Assembly: GCA_004210455.1 (NCBI GenBank)
Contig: SEFA01000053.1
Coordinates: forward strand, 1 to 43,350
Reading direction: 5' to 3'
From: Rubrivivax sp.
Lineage (GTDB): Bacteria; Pseudomonadota; Gammaproteobacteria; Burkholderiales; Burkholderiaceae_C
Length of the DNA: 43,350 nucleotides
The position numbers and the translations under genes were made by a program. The notes under the pieces were generated by a model. It saw only the letters and a program-made list of their open reading frames with translations, ran no database searches and was not told where the DNA came from. Shown piece by piece: positions 8,369 to 17,284 of this stretch (position 1 is the first letter of the stretch; every line of letters starts with the position of its first letter).

Positions 8369-9078
8369 GCACTCAACTCGACGACGCCGCCCAACTGGCG
8401 GCTCAACTGCTGGCGCGCCGCTGGCTGCCGCGCAACCAGCCGCTGGTGCGCCGCGCCCTGATCGACCAGGAGCTCTGGCGCGCCGTCAACGAGCGCGTGG
8501 CCGCCGTCGGCCTGCGCGTCGTGGACAACGTCTACGCCGACCACATCACGCTGGCGATGCTGCGTCCGGCCGAGGTCGCCGTGTTCGGCGAGACCGGCCT
8601 GGCCGCCAACAACAACCTCGACCTGCCGCGCGACGGCGTCGCGCTGCTGGTGGTCGTGTGGTCGCTGATCGTGCTGCCCAAGCGCCAGCGCCAGCTCGCG
8701 CGCGCCGAGGAAGCCGCCGAGGGGCAGGGCGAGATGTTCTCCAAGGACAAGCCGCTGCCCAGCGCCGCCAGCAGCGCGCCGACGCTGTCCTACCGCAGCC
8801 TGCTGGCCGACTTCGGCAACCAGCTGGGCAAGAAGATGCGGCTGGACTCCAACCTCAAGCTGCTCGAGCGCCAGGGCTTCATCACCCGCAAGGGCGAGGA
8901 CATCTGCGAAGGCCCGCTGCTGGACCTGCTGCTCGACTACGACACGCTGGCCCCGCGCATCCTGGACGGGGCGCTGGCCGACGTGCTCGCGCGCAGCACC
9001 GACGGCGAAGCCGGTCCGATGCTCACCGCCATCCTGGCCGCCCGCCACAACGAAGAATCCGATCTGAGCGACGCCTGA
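8365..9078 (+). CDS. KITE/MksE-like subunit of a condensin complex
   Basis: 237 aa, second gene of the operon. The pattern is that of MksE/JetB proteins: a first winged-helix half with LRVVDNVYADHITLAMLRP, then a hydrophobic helix (GVALLVVVWSLIVLPKRQRQL), a charged linker, and a second winged-helix half (SYRSLLADFGNQLGKKMRLDSNLKLLERQGFITRKG) ending in a region that defines the lower limit of the fold. KITE dimers bind the kleisin and stabilise the ring. The start overlaps the kleisin stop by four bases, and the stop overlaps the SMC start by one base (TGATG at 9076-9080), so all three subunits are made from one coupled message. The call rests on order, size and winged-helix-like sequence. Confidence 0.6.
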   Translation: MSTQLDDAAQLAAQLLARRWLPRNQPLVRRALIDQELWRAVNERVAAVGLRVVDNVYADHITLAMLRPAEVAVFGETGLAANNNLDLPRDGVALLVVVWSLIVLPKRQRQLARAEEAAEGQGEMFSKDKPLPSAASSAPTLSYRSLLADFGNQLGKKMRLDSNLKLLERQGFITRKGEDICEGPLLDLLLDYDTLAPRILDGALADVLARSTDGEAGPMLTAILAARHNEESDLSDA

Positions 9079-11897
9079 TGTTTCATCTGCAATCCCTGGA
9101 ACTGCTGCACTGGGACTACTGCCGCCGCGTCTCGATGCCGCTGGACGGCAACATCATCACCATCGCCGGGCCCAACGGCTCGGGCAAGACGACGCTGCTC
9201 GACGCGATGCGCACGCTGCTGGGCCTGGAGTGCTCCGGCGGCCGGACCTACAAGACCTACGCCCGTCACGCCAACGCCGAGCACGCCTGGCTGCGCGCGC
9301 TGGTGGACAACCGCCCGCGCAACCGCCAGAACAGCAGCCGGCCGTTCGCGAGCTCGCTGCTGTATTCGGACCAGGTGACGCTGGCCTGCCGCATCTCGCG
9401 CCAGGGCGGCGACTGGGTGCGCCGCTACACGCTGGTCGACGGCGTGCAGGAGATCGAGGAGCTCGACACCAAGACCGACAAGGACTGGCTGGGCATCGAG
9501 GCCTGGAAGAAGCGCCTGGAGGCCGCCGGCCTGACGCGCGCGATCGGTCGCGTGCTCGCGCTGGAGCAGGGACAGACCGACCGCCTCTGCGAGCTGTCGT
9601 CCAAGGAGCTGCTGCGTCTGGTGTTCGAGGTCTTCGGCGACCAGGAAGTGCTGGACCGCTATGAGCTCGCCCGCAACCACCAGCAGCAGCTGCTCAAGGA
9701 AGTCGAGCAGTCGACGCATGAGCTGTCGCATGCGCAGGCGCAGTTGTCGGACCTGGCCAACCGCGTCAACAGCTACCAGCAGTACCAGCTGCGGCTGAAG
9801 GAGCGCGAGCGGCTCGCCACCGAGGTCGTGCCCGTGCTGCAGTGGAGCGAGCAGCGCCAGCGCACCGCGCAGCAGCTGCGCGAACTGCATCGCCAGCGCC
9901 TCTTCGCCCGTTCCGACGAGCGCGGCATCAGCGACAAGCGCGCGCATCTGCTGGCGCTGTTCAAGGCGCAGGAAGCGGCCAAGGACAAGCTGTCCGACCT
10001 GGAGACGCAACGCAAGGAAGCGCGTCAGGCCTTCGAGGCCGCGCGCGACGGTGAGCGTCCGATGGAGCAGCTCGCCAAGCGCGAGGAAGACCTGAAGGCG
10101 CTGGCCGCCGTCGAGACCGACGGCGCGGCGCTGACGGCGAAGCTGGAGGAGCTCGGCACGCGCCAGCATCAGCTGCGCGAGAGCTTCACGCGCCAGAACG
10201 ACCAGCAGCGCAAGGCGCAGGCGGCGATGGACGAACTGACCGGACAGCGGCTGCCGCCGCCGCCGGTCGAGGTCACGCGCTTCCGCAAGGCGCTGGACGA
10301 GGCCGGCATCGCGCACCACGTGCTGGCCGATGCGATCGACATCGCCGACGACCAGTGGCGCGCGGCCGCCGAAGGTTTCCTGCGGCCGTCGCGCTGGGTG
10401 GTGGTGCTCGCGCATGCGAGCGACGAGGGCCAGGCCTACCGTCTCGCCTCGCGCGAGCGCTACCGGCACTACGTCGTCGCCGACGGCGAGTTCGCGCCTT
10501 CGGCGAGCCCGAAGGACAGCCTGATGTCCGTGCTCAAGTTCAACGCGAAGGCGCCGGCCTGGCTGCTGCGGCAACTGGCCTCGATCCGCTGCGTCGCCGA
10601 CACCGACAAGGGCGCGCAGACCGGCGGCGAATGGATCACGCCGGAGGCGTACTACCGTGACGGCCGCGGCGGTCGCAGCCTGTGGGTCGAGCCGCGCGAG
10701 TACCAGTTCGGCGACTCCGCGCTGGACACGCGCCGGGCCTCGCTGGACAAGGAGCTGACGCGCTACGACCTGGAGCTGTCCAAGCTCGCGAAGGAGCAGC
10801 TCGAGATCGAGCGCCAGCTGAAGGACGCGCAGCGCGCGGCGCAGGGGCACAAGGCGGCGCAGGAGCTCGTCGAGCGTGCCGAGGAATTCGCCGAGGCGCG
10901 GGCGCGCCTGCCGGGTCTGCGTCAGTCGCGGATCGAGGCGGCGACGCGCATGGGCGCGCTCGACCAGGAGCATGACCGCACGGTGGCCGCGGCGACGCGC
11001 ACCGAGCGCGATTACGAAGGCGCGCAGGCCAGCCTGAAGGCGAGCGAGGACAACGTCTCGCGCGCCGAGCGCGACTGGGCGACCCGGCGTGACGACCTGA
11101 TCGCGACGGCGAAGCTCTCGCGCGAGGCCAAGGCGAAGTTCCCCGCGATCTGGCTGCACCCGATGCGATTGAATGCGCTGCGCGATGAATTCGAGAACGC
11201 CAAGCAGGCGGAGATCGCGTCGCGCCACGTGCAGCAGGAGCTGGACACCGGCGTGTGGGAAACCGACGTCGGCGTGCAGGAGCGCCACGCGCGCATGCAG
11301 ATGGCGGTGCTGGAGCAGACCACGCAGCTGGACGACCGCCGCGCGAGCAACGAGATGGCGCGCATCGCCGCGTTCAACGCGCGCGAGCGCTACATCGACG
11401 TGCTGCGCGCAACGGTGCGGCGCTACAAGAAGAACGTGCAGGAACTGGGCGAACTGGCCGGCGTGCATGCGCAGGCCGAGCTGCCGCACCTGGACAACGA
11501 CGACACGGTGCTGGCACAGGCGGGCCTGCACGTGAAGTTCAACTTCGACGGCAAGGGCGAAGTCGGCATGAACGACGGCGAGGCCTCGGGCGGGCAGCAG
11601 GTGCTCAAGAGCCTGATCCTGCTGGTGGGGCTGATGAAGGACGACGACGCGCCCGGCGGCTTCGTCTTCATCGACGAGCCTTTCGCCCACCTGGACGTGC
11701 GCAACATCCAGCTGGTCGGCCACTTCCTCAAGAGCACGCGGGCGCAGTACCTGCTGACGACGCCGATCACGCACAACGTCGAGGTCTTCGAGCCGTCGGA
11801 GATCACGCTGGTCACGAGCAAGAAGCCGCGCGGCGAGCGCTGGGCGCCGCCGATCGCGGTGCTGGCGCGGCGGCCGGAGAAGTCGGTCTACGATTGA
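9078..11897 (+). CDS. SMC-family condensin ATPase (MksB/JetC position)
   Basis: 939 aa. Walker A is GPNGSGKT at residues 31-38. A long coiled coil rich in Gln, Glu, Arg and Lys runs from about 200 to 390. A globular hinge-like region spans about 395-550 (VTRFRKALDEAGIAHHVL to GGRSLWVEPREYQFGDSA). The return coiled coil follows, then the ABC signature SGGQQ near 837 and Walker B FVFIDEPFAHLD near 863-874. This is the N-head / coil / hinge / coil / C-head plan of SMC proteins, in a short form. It should entrap or extrude DNA using ATP together with the two preceding subunits. It is not the main chromosomal Smc by neighbourhood (no scpA/scpB pair) and is better placed with Mks/Wadjet-like condensins. 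A JetD/MksG gene is not adjacent: a terminator and a toxin-antitoxin locus follow. Confidence 0.8.
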   Translation: MFHLQSLELLHWDYCRRVSMPLDGNIITIAGPNGSGKTTLLDAMRTLLGLECSGGRTYKTYARHANAEHAWLRALVDNRPRNRQNSSRPFASSLLYSDQVTLACRISRQGGDWVRRYTLVDGVQEIEELDTKTDKDWLGIEAWKKRLEAAGLTRAIGRVLALEQGQTDRLCELSSKELLRLVFEVFGDQEVLDRYELARNHQQQLLKEVEQSTHELSHAQAQLSDLANRVNSYQQYQLRLKERERLATEVVPVLQWSEQRQRTAQQLRELHRQRLFARSDERGISDKRAHLLALFKAQEAAKDKLSDLETQRKEARQAFEAARDGERPMEQLAKREEDLKALAAVETDGAALTAKLEELGTRQHQLRESFTRQNDQQRKAQAAMDELTGQRLPPPPVEVTRFRKALDEAGIAHHVLADAIDIADDQWRAAAEGFLRPSRWVVVLAHASDEGQAYRLASRERYRHYVVADGEFAPSASPKDSLMSVLKFNAKAPAWLLRQLASIRCVADTDKGAQTGGEWITPEAYYRDGRGGRSLWVEPREYQFGDSALDTRRASLDKELTRYDLELSKLAKEQLEIERQLKDAQRAAQGHKAAQELVERAEEFAEARARLPGLRQSRIEAATRMGALDQEHDRTVAAATRTERDYEGAQASLKASEDNVSRAERDWATRRDDLIATAKLSREAKAKFPAIWLHPMRLNALRDEFENAKQAEIASRHVQQELDTGVWETDVGVQERHARMQMAVLEQTTQLDDRRASNEMARIAAFNARERYIDVLRATVRRYKKNVQELGELAGVHAQAELPHLDNDDTVLAQAGLHVKFNFDGKGEVGMNDGEASGGQQVLKSLILLVGLMKDDDAPGGFVFIDEPFAHLDVRNIQLVGHFLKSTRAQYLLTTPITHNVEVFEPSEITLVTSKKPRGERWAPPIAVLARRPEKSVYD

Positions 11898-11932
11898 TCC
11901 TCGACGGCCTTTCAGGCCCCGCCATCTCCCCG

Positions 11933-11957
11933 AAAGCCGCGCTCCTGCGCGGCTTTT
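11933..11957 (+). terminator. Rho-independent terminator of the condensin-like operon
   Basis: The stem AAGCCGCG/CGCGGCTT with a six-base loop is followed by TTTT and a pyrimidine run. It lies 36 bases after the SMC stop and ends the operon. Confidence 0.85.
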
Positions 11958-12073
11958 CTCTTTGCGGAACGTGGCCGAGGCGCTCCCCCATCGGAGGGCC
12001 GCCTTCAGGGCGAGACGCGATCAGGCAAGGACTGGCACTCAGAGGCGTGTGATCGCGATGCGAGGACCGACGC

Positions 12074-12455
12074 ATGACGAATGCCGTTTATCTGATCGAA
12101 GGCTTTCAACGCTGGATGCGCAAGCAGGCGTTGGAAAGACAGCGACCTGTGTCGCGCTGTGGCCGAAATGGAACGCGGGCTCATCGATGCAAATCTCGGT
12201 AGTGGACTCGTGAAGAAGCGGATCGGACGATCCGGTGCAGGCAAACGCGAGGGCTATCGCGTGATGGTCGCGCGACGAGGCGACGGTCCGTGGTTCTTCA
12301 TCGAGGGCTACGCCAAGAACGAGCGGGAGAACGTCGAGATCGATTCTCTCGATCTGATCCGACGTCACGCCAAGACGCTGACGGCGATGTCGAGCGGTGA
12401 ACGAGGCACTGCGGTGAAGCGGGGAACTTTGAAAGAGGTGACGTGTGATGCGTAA
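12074..12455 (+). pseudogene. RelE/HigB-type toxin gene with a frameshift
   Basis: The toxin fold starts at the ATG at 12074 (MTNAVYLIEGFQRWMRKQAL), preceded by GAGG at a good distance. The frame then slips by one base near 12134 and continues as KDSDLCRAVAEMERGLIDANL, GSGLVKKRIGRSG, GYRVMVARR and WFFIEGYAKNERENV, all typical of this RelE/ParE-superfamily family of mRNA-cleaving toxins. Removing one G from TTGGAAA around 12131-12137 restores one uninterrupted 126-residue protein. The locus is therefore a disrupted gene, a sequencing error, or less likely a programmed slip. An internal GTG at 12159 could give a 98-residue fragment lacking the first helix. The end overlaps the antitoxin start by eight bases. 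Confidence 0.7.
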
Positions 12456-12780
12456 AAGGAAGTCGGCATTGGTGGAGCGGCTGCTCAACGAGGGCCGCCA
12501 GTGGCATCGGGCAGGCTGGATCAGCGATGAAGACCGTCGCGGCTATGAGATCGACGGCATGCAGATGCCCGATCCATTGCTCCCTCACGAGGTACGGGCC
12601 ATCCGGGAACGGGACAGCCTGGCGCTTCCCCGATTCGCGCGACTGATCGCGACGACGCCCCGGCAATTGAGGCGCTGGGAGCAGGGCTTGAGCCGACCCC
12701 ATGGGCCGGCACTGCGGCTGCTGCATCTCGTCCGCGACCGTGGTCTGCACGCCATCTTCCTGCCGACGGAACTGCAATGA
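12448..12780 (+). CDS. XRE/HigA-type antitoxin
   Basis: 110 aa from the ATG at 12448, with AGAGG seven to eight bases upstream; a GTG at 12445 is also possible. The N-terminal half should grip the toxin. The helix-turn-helix lies in about 55-95 (LPRFARLIATTPRQLRRWEQG, then RPHGPALRLLHLV), the usual pattern of antitoxins that follow this toxin family. It would neutralise the toxin and repress the shared promoter. Toxin-first order with an eight-base overlap is characteristic of HigBA-like loci. The antitoxin frame is intact although the toxin frame is broken. Confidence 0.85.
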   Translation: MRKRKSALVERLLNEGRQWHRAGWISDEDRRGYEIDGMQMPDPLLPHEVRAIRERDSLALPRFARLIATTPRQLRRWEQGLSRPHGPALRLLHLVRDRGLHAIFLPTELQ

Positions 12781-12796
12781 GTCGATCGACATGAAC

Positions 12797-12822
12797 GAAA
12801 GCCCGGGCATGCCCGGGCTTTC
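12797..12822. terminator. Bidirectional terminator, 26-bp perfect palindrome
   Basis: A perfect inverted repeat (GAAAGCCCGGGC, then AT, then its complement GCCCGGGCTTTC) lies between the antitoxin gene (+) and the convergent ABC-transporter operon (-), with T-rich flanks on both strands. It can end transcripts from either side. Confidence 0.8.
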
Positions 12823-12851
12823 TTCGTGAAGATGCGGAAGGTGCGTGAAGC

Positions 12852-13621
<770 letters not shown>

Positions 13622-13622
<1 letters not shown>

Positions 13623-14758
13623 CAACGGGCTCCCAGGAGTTTTCCGGTGCGGGTCGCCTCGCGCCCCGCGACTTTCGCGACCCGCGCGCCGGCCGTGACC
13701 AGGCGCAGCGTGTCGCGTGCAAACAGCAGCCCGTCGGTGGGGCTCTTCAGGTCGGTCACCGACCCCGAGACCGGATCGATCACCTGGGCGATCACGTCGC
13801 CTTCGCGGACCGTCTCGCCGACCTCGCGCAGGAAGGTCAGCACGCCGCCGACCGGGGAGGGCACCGGGATGGACCCCGCCAGCGGGCGGGCATCGCCGAC
13901 CGGCGCCGGCACCGGCGGCGTCGCGCCGTCCGGCGAGTCCGAGGCGATCACGCCGCGGTGGATCAGGAAGTCCACGATCGCTTGCGCGTCCTTGGCCGCC
14001 AGGTCGTGGTGCACGTCCTGCTGGCCGCGCAGCTCGACCGTCACCGACAGGCAGGCCTGCGGGATCGGGAAGCGGTCGCCGAAGTGTTTCGCCCATTTCC
14101 ACCAGACCTGCGAGCAGGCCTCGTCGAACGGGTTGTCGCCCGAATCCGTGGCCAGCAGCGTCACGCCGGCGCCGAGGTAGGCCGCCAGCGGCTCGCATTG
14201 CGGCCAGCACGGCGTCTCGGTGTAGAGGTGCATCACGGCCTGCGCGTCGCAGTGCAGGTCCAGCACCACGTCCGCGTCGCAGGCCATCAGCATCAGCGTC
14301 TTGCGCAGCGCCTTGAGCTCGGTGTCCGCGGGGGAGGCCTGCACCTCCGTCCTCAACGCGGCGCGCAGCACCGCGACGTTGCGTGCCGGATCGTCGCTCA
14401 GACGCGGTTCGGCGTGGCGCGCGGCGGCCTCGATGTGCTCGGGATAGTGGCGGTTGAAGTTCTCGCCCGACAGACCCTCGAAGCGGCCCAGGTGCGATTG
14501 CAGCCACCATTGCGAGAGGCCGATCGGATTGGCCATGGGCACGAGGATCACCTCGCCGCGCAGGCGGCCGGCGGCCTCCAGCGCGTCGAAGTGACGGCGC
14601 AGGTGCCAGGCGGTGAGCATGCCCGGCAGTTCGTCGGCGTGCAGCGAGGCCTGGATGTAGACCTTCTGGCCCTGGCCGGGCTGGCCGTAGTGCAGCGAGA
14701 CGAGCTCGCGCTGCGTGCCCGGCGTGGGGCTCGGGAGCGGGTGTTGTCGTAGTTGCAT
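13622..14758 (-). CDS. aotO: AstE/AspA-family zinc deacylase-like protein of the transporter operon
   Basis: 378 aa. It belongs to the succinylglutamate desuccinylase/aspartoacylase family of zinc carboxypeptidase-like enzymes. [12 protein letters not shown] carries H40 and E43 (HxxE zinc motif), DLHCD carries H169 (third zinc ligand), and VTVELRG carries the likely catalytic E242. The C-terminal region (about 290-370, [23 protein letters not shown]) resembles a biotinyl-lipoyl-like hammerhead domain, as often seen in this subgroup. In aotJQMOP operons the equivalent gene, aotO, has no firmly known role; releasing amino acids from acylated forms is a reasonable guess. It follows the second permease gene after 59 bases and overlaps the ATPase gene by one base. 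Confidence 0.8.
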
Positions 14759-14817
14759 GGGAGTGTCCGGTTCGGCGCGCGGCAGGGGCGCGGCGGCAAG
14801 GGAGGTTCAGCGGGGCA

Positions 14818-15504
14818 TCAGCGAGGCATCAGCGGCTTGAGCCAGCGCTTCTCCGCCTGATGGAAGAGGCCGACCAGCACCAGCGTCATCGCGAAGTAGA
14901 AGATCGCGGCGGTGATGAAGGCCTCGAACGGAATGTAGTAGGTGGCGTTGATGTCGCGGGCGATGCCGGTGATGTCCATGATGGTCACGACGCTGGCCAG
15001 GGCCGTGCCGTGCAGCATGAAAATGACCTCGTTGCTGTAGGCCGGCAGCGCGCGGCGCAGCGCGTGCGGCAGCACGATGCGGCGCAGCATGACCCAACGG
15101 GTCATGCCCAGCGACTTCGCGGCCTCGACCTCGCCGTGCGGCAGCGAGCGGATCGAGCCGGCGATGATCTCCGTCGTGTAGGCGGCGGTATTCAGCACGA
15201 AGGTCAGGCAGGCGCAGAACCAGGCCGAGCTGAACAGCGGCCACAGCGCGCTCTGCTGCATCCATTCGAACTGGCCCAGCCCGTAGTAGATGAGGAAGAG
15301 CTGCACCAGCATCGGCGTGCCGCGGAACACGTAGGTGTAGGCCCAGACCGTGCGCGACAGCCATTTGATCGGCAGCGTGCGCAGCACGGCCAGCGGGATG
15401 GCCAGGGCCAGGCCGATCAGCAGCGAGGCGATCAGCAGCTCCAGGGTGATGAGCGCGCCCTCGAAGTAGCGCGGCAGGTTCTCGACGATGGCGTCCAGGT
15501 TCAT
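14818..15504 (-). CDS. aotM: Polar amino-acid ABC transporter permease (HisM/AotM type)
   Basis: 228 aa with about five membrane helices. The cytoplasmic EAA loop is visible as [36 protein letters not shown] in two stretches, the docking site for the ATPase. [19 protein letters not shown] is the conserved first signature of the HisM/HisQ family. The protein forms the inner-membrane channel with the other permease encoded just upstream (gap 11 bases). The operon order on the minus strand is binding protein, permease, permease, AstE-like protein, ATPase. Confidence 0.85.
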   Translation of the reverse strand: MNLDAIVENLPRYFEGALITLELLIASLLIGLALAIPLAVLRTLPIKWLSRTVWAYTYVFRGTPMLVQLFLIYYGLGQFEWMQQSALWPLFSSAWFCACLTFVLNTAAYTTEIIAGSIRSLPHGEVEAAKSLGMTRWVMLRRIVLPHALRRALPAYSNEVIFMLHGTALASVVTIMDITGIARDINATYYIPFEAFITAAIFYFAMTLVLVGLFHQAEKRWLKPLMPR

Positions 15505-15515
15505 GGGGATCGTGA

Positions 15516-16208
15516 TTACAGCGAGTGGCGACGCACACCGATGGACAGGCGCTTCTGCAGCTGGTCGAAGACCAGCTCGGACACGGACGTGAAGAGCAGG
15601 TAGATGATCGCCACGGCCAGGTAGAAGACGAAGGGCTCGCGGGTGCCGGCGGCGGCCTGCGAGCCGCGCATCATCAGGTCGTGCAGTCCGATGACCGACA
15701 CGATGGCCGTGCTCTTGATCAGCACCAGCCAGTTGTTGGACAGACCCGGCAGTGCATGCCGGAACATCTGCGGGAAGGTGATGCGCCAGGCGACCTGCGC
15801 GGGGCTCATGCCGAAGGCGAGTCCGGCTTCGCGCTGCCCGGGCGGCACGGCGAGGAAGGCGCCGCGGAAGGCTTCGGTCAGGTAGGCGCCGAAGATGAAC
15901 GCGATGGTCACCACGCCGGCGATGAAAGGATTGATGTCGATGTACTCGTCGTGCCCCAGCGCCGCCGCGATCGCGTTCACGGCGACCTGGCCGCCGAAGA
16001 AGATCAGCAGCATCAGCACCAGGTCGGGCACGCCGCGGATCAGCGTGGTGTAGAGCGTGGCGATGCCCTTGGCGACGCGGAACTTCGACAGCTTGGCCAT
16101 CGCGCCGATCAGCCCCAGCGCCATGGCCAGCGCCATCGAGCTGAGGGCCACGCCCAGGGTCAGGACAGCGCCCTCGAGCAGGCTGGGCAGATAACCGTGC
16201 AGGAACAT
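15516..16208 (-). CDS. aotQ: Polar amino-acid ABC transporter permease (HisQ/AotQ type)
   Basis: 230 aa with about five membrane helices. LYTTLIRGVPDLVLMLLIFFG and TEAFRGAFLAVPPGQREAGLAFGM (EAA loop) are typical of the HisQ subgroup, as is the GQ/AINxIA region after helix 3. It pairs with the HisM-type permease to make the channel. It follows the binding-protein gene after 94 bases that contain a strong stem-loop, which probably lowers permease expression relative to the binding protein. Confidence 0.85.
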   Translation of the reverse strand: MFLHGYLPSLLEGAVLTLGVALSSMALAMALGLIGAMAKLSKFRVAKGIATLYTTLIRGVPDLVLMLLIFFGGQVAVNAIAAALGHDEYIDINPFIAGVVTIAFIFGAYLTEAFRGAFLAVPPGQREAGLAFGMSPAQVAWRITFPQMFRHALPGLSNNWLVLIKSTAIVSVIGLHDLMMRGSQAAAGTREPFVFYLAVAIIYLLFTSVSELVFDQLQKRLSIGVRRHSL

Positions 16209-16230
16209 TCGACGGACCTTGTTCGTTCTG

Positions 16231-16260
16231 AAAGAAAGGGGCCCGGTCCTGCCGGGCCCC
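16231..16260 (-). terminator. Intercistronic stem-loop / partial terminator between binding protein and permease genes
   Basis: On the minus strand a perfect 9-bp stem (GGGGCCCGG/CCGGGCCCC, loop of five bases) is followed by TTTCTTT. It lies 42 bases after the binding-protein stop. Such elements commonly stabilise the upstream message and reduce read-through into the permease genes. Confidence 0.7.
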
Positions 16261-16302
16261 GACGCGCCGGAGGACGCCGTCCAGGCGCCTTCCGGCCGCG
16301 GA

Positions 16303-17109
16303 TCACTTGGCCGTCTTGCCCGAGATGTCGTACTCGAAGTACTTGTCGTTGAGCTTCTTGAAGGTGCCGTTGGCCTTCACCGCCGCGATGGCGTCGTTGA
16401 ACTTCTTGCCCAGCGTCTTCTCGTCCGCCTTGCGCAGGCCCACGCCGCTGCCGGTGCCGAAGTACTTCACGTCGTCGTAGCTCGGGCCCACGAACGCGTA
16501 GCCCTTGCCGGCCGGCGTCTTCAGGAAGCCCATGTCGGCGGCGACGAGGTCGGCCAGCGTCAGGTCCACGCGGCCCGACTTCAGGTCCAGGAAGGCCTGG
16601 TCCTGCGTCGCGTAGCGGACGATCTCGCTCTGCTTGAAGGTGTCGGCGGCGAACTTCTCATGGATGGTCGCGCGCTGCACGCCGATCTTCTTGCCCTTCA
16701 GGCCGGCGGGCGAGAAGTCGAACTTCGCGTCGGCCTTGGCGGTGAAGCGGGCCGGCGTGTTGTAGTACGGGTTGGAGAAGGCGATGACCTTCTTGCGCTC
16801 GTCGGTGATCGACACCGACGCGATGATCGCGTCCACCTTGCGCGACTGCAGCGCGGGGATCAGGCCGTCGAAGTCCTGCTGCACCAGCGTGCACTCGGCC
16901 TTGATCTCGGCGCACAGCGCCAGGGCCAGGTCGATCTCGAAGCCCTTGAGCTTGCCGTCGGCGCCGACTTCGGAGAACGGAGGGTAGGCGCCCTCGACGC
17001 CGATGCGGATCTTCTTCCATTCAGGGGCCTGGGCGTGCGCGGCGCCGGCGGTGGCCAGCAGGGCGCAGGCCGCCAGGGCGGCGCGGGCGATCAGTTGTCG
17101 TCGTTGCAT
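16303..17109 (-). CDS. aotJ: Periplasmic basic-amino-acid binding protein
   Basis: 268 aa. A classical signal peptide, MQRRQLIARAALAACALLATAGAAHA, spans residues 1-26 with the cut after AHA. The mature part is a type 2 periplasmic binding fold (SBP_bac_3): KIRIGVEGAYPPFSEVGADGKLKGFEIDL, then SITDERKKVIAFSNPYY and KKIGVQRATIHEKF. These resemble HisJ/ArgT/AotJ proteins that bind lysine, arginine, ornithine or histidine. It captures the ligand and delivers it to the permeases. AAGGAG lies six bases before the ATG, a strong ribosome site consistent with high expression. The upstream 170 bases hold nested inverted repeats (reported separately). The exact ligand is not certain. Confidence 0.88.
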   Translation of the reverse strand: MQRRQLIARAALAACALLATAGAAHAQAPEWKKIRIGVEGAYPPFSEVGADGKLKGFEIDLALALCAEIKAECTLVQQDFDGLIPALQSRKVDAIIASVSITDERKKVIAFSNPYYNTPARFTAKADAKFDFSPAGLKGKKIGVQRATIHEKFAADTFKQSEIVRYATQDQAFLDLKSGRVDLTLADLVAADMGFLKTPAGKGYAFVGPSYDDVKYFGTGSGVGLRKADEKTLGKKFNDAIAAVKANGTFKKLNDKYFEYDISGKTAK

Positions 17110-17176
17110 GAAGGCTCCTTGTGAGATTGAGCAGGAAACGTGGAAGCGCGTGTGTGGCAGACGCGTCGAATGGACA

Positions 17177-17273
17177 TCCGGTGACGACCTCGGGCGGTTC
17201 GAGCCCGCCTTGATTCAGAGATCGGAGAGGTCGTCCGGACTGGGGGGCATTGTTGCAATGCCGCACGTGCGGC
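17177..17273 (-). promoter_or_regulatory. Nested inverted repeats between the hydrolase gene and the transporter operon
   Basis: An outer stem (17177-17191 with 17227-17239; GACGACCTC/GAGGTCGTC plus four flanking pairs around one bulged T) encloses a GC-rich hairpin near 17191-17209. Next to it lie two adjoining dyads: GGCATTG/CAATGCC with a three-base loop (17246-17262) and the perfect 14-bp palindrome GCCGCACGTGCGGC (17260-17273). The region follows the hydrolase stop and precedes the binding-protein start. It may act as terminator, operator or leader structure. Confidence 0.4.
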
Positions 17274-17284
17274 GGCCATCAGGG

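Noticed and set aside
8937-11774. A 945-codon open frame antisense to the SMC gene
   Set aside because: It has no domain and mirrors the coding strand; the SMC frame has Walker A, signature and Walker B motifs in order.
6944-11897. Complete Wadjet defence system
   Set aside because: No JetD-like topoisomerase/nuclease gene is adjacent, and the subunits are only loosely like JetA-C, so the system is called condensin-like only.
12159-12455. Short toxin gene starting at GTG 12159
   Set aside because: It lacks the first helix of the family and a ribosome site. The missing part is present upstream in another frame, so a frameshifted full-length gene is the better reading.
17191-17209. tRNA T-arm-like sequence (GGTTCGAGCC)
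   Set aside because: The loop does not begin with TTC in register, and no acceptor, D or anticodon arms can be built around it.
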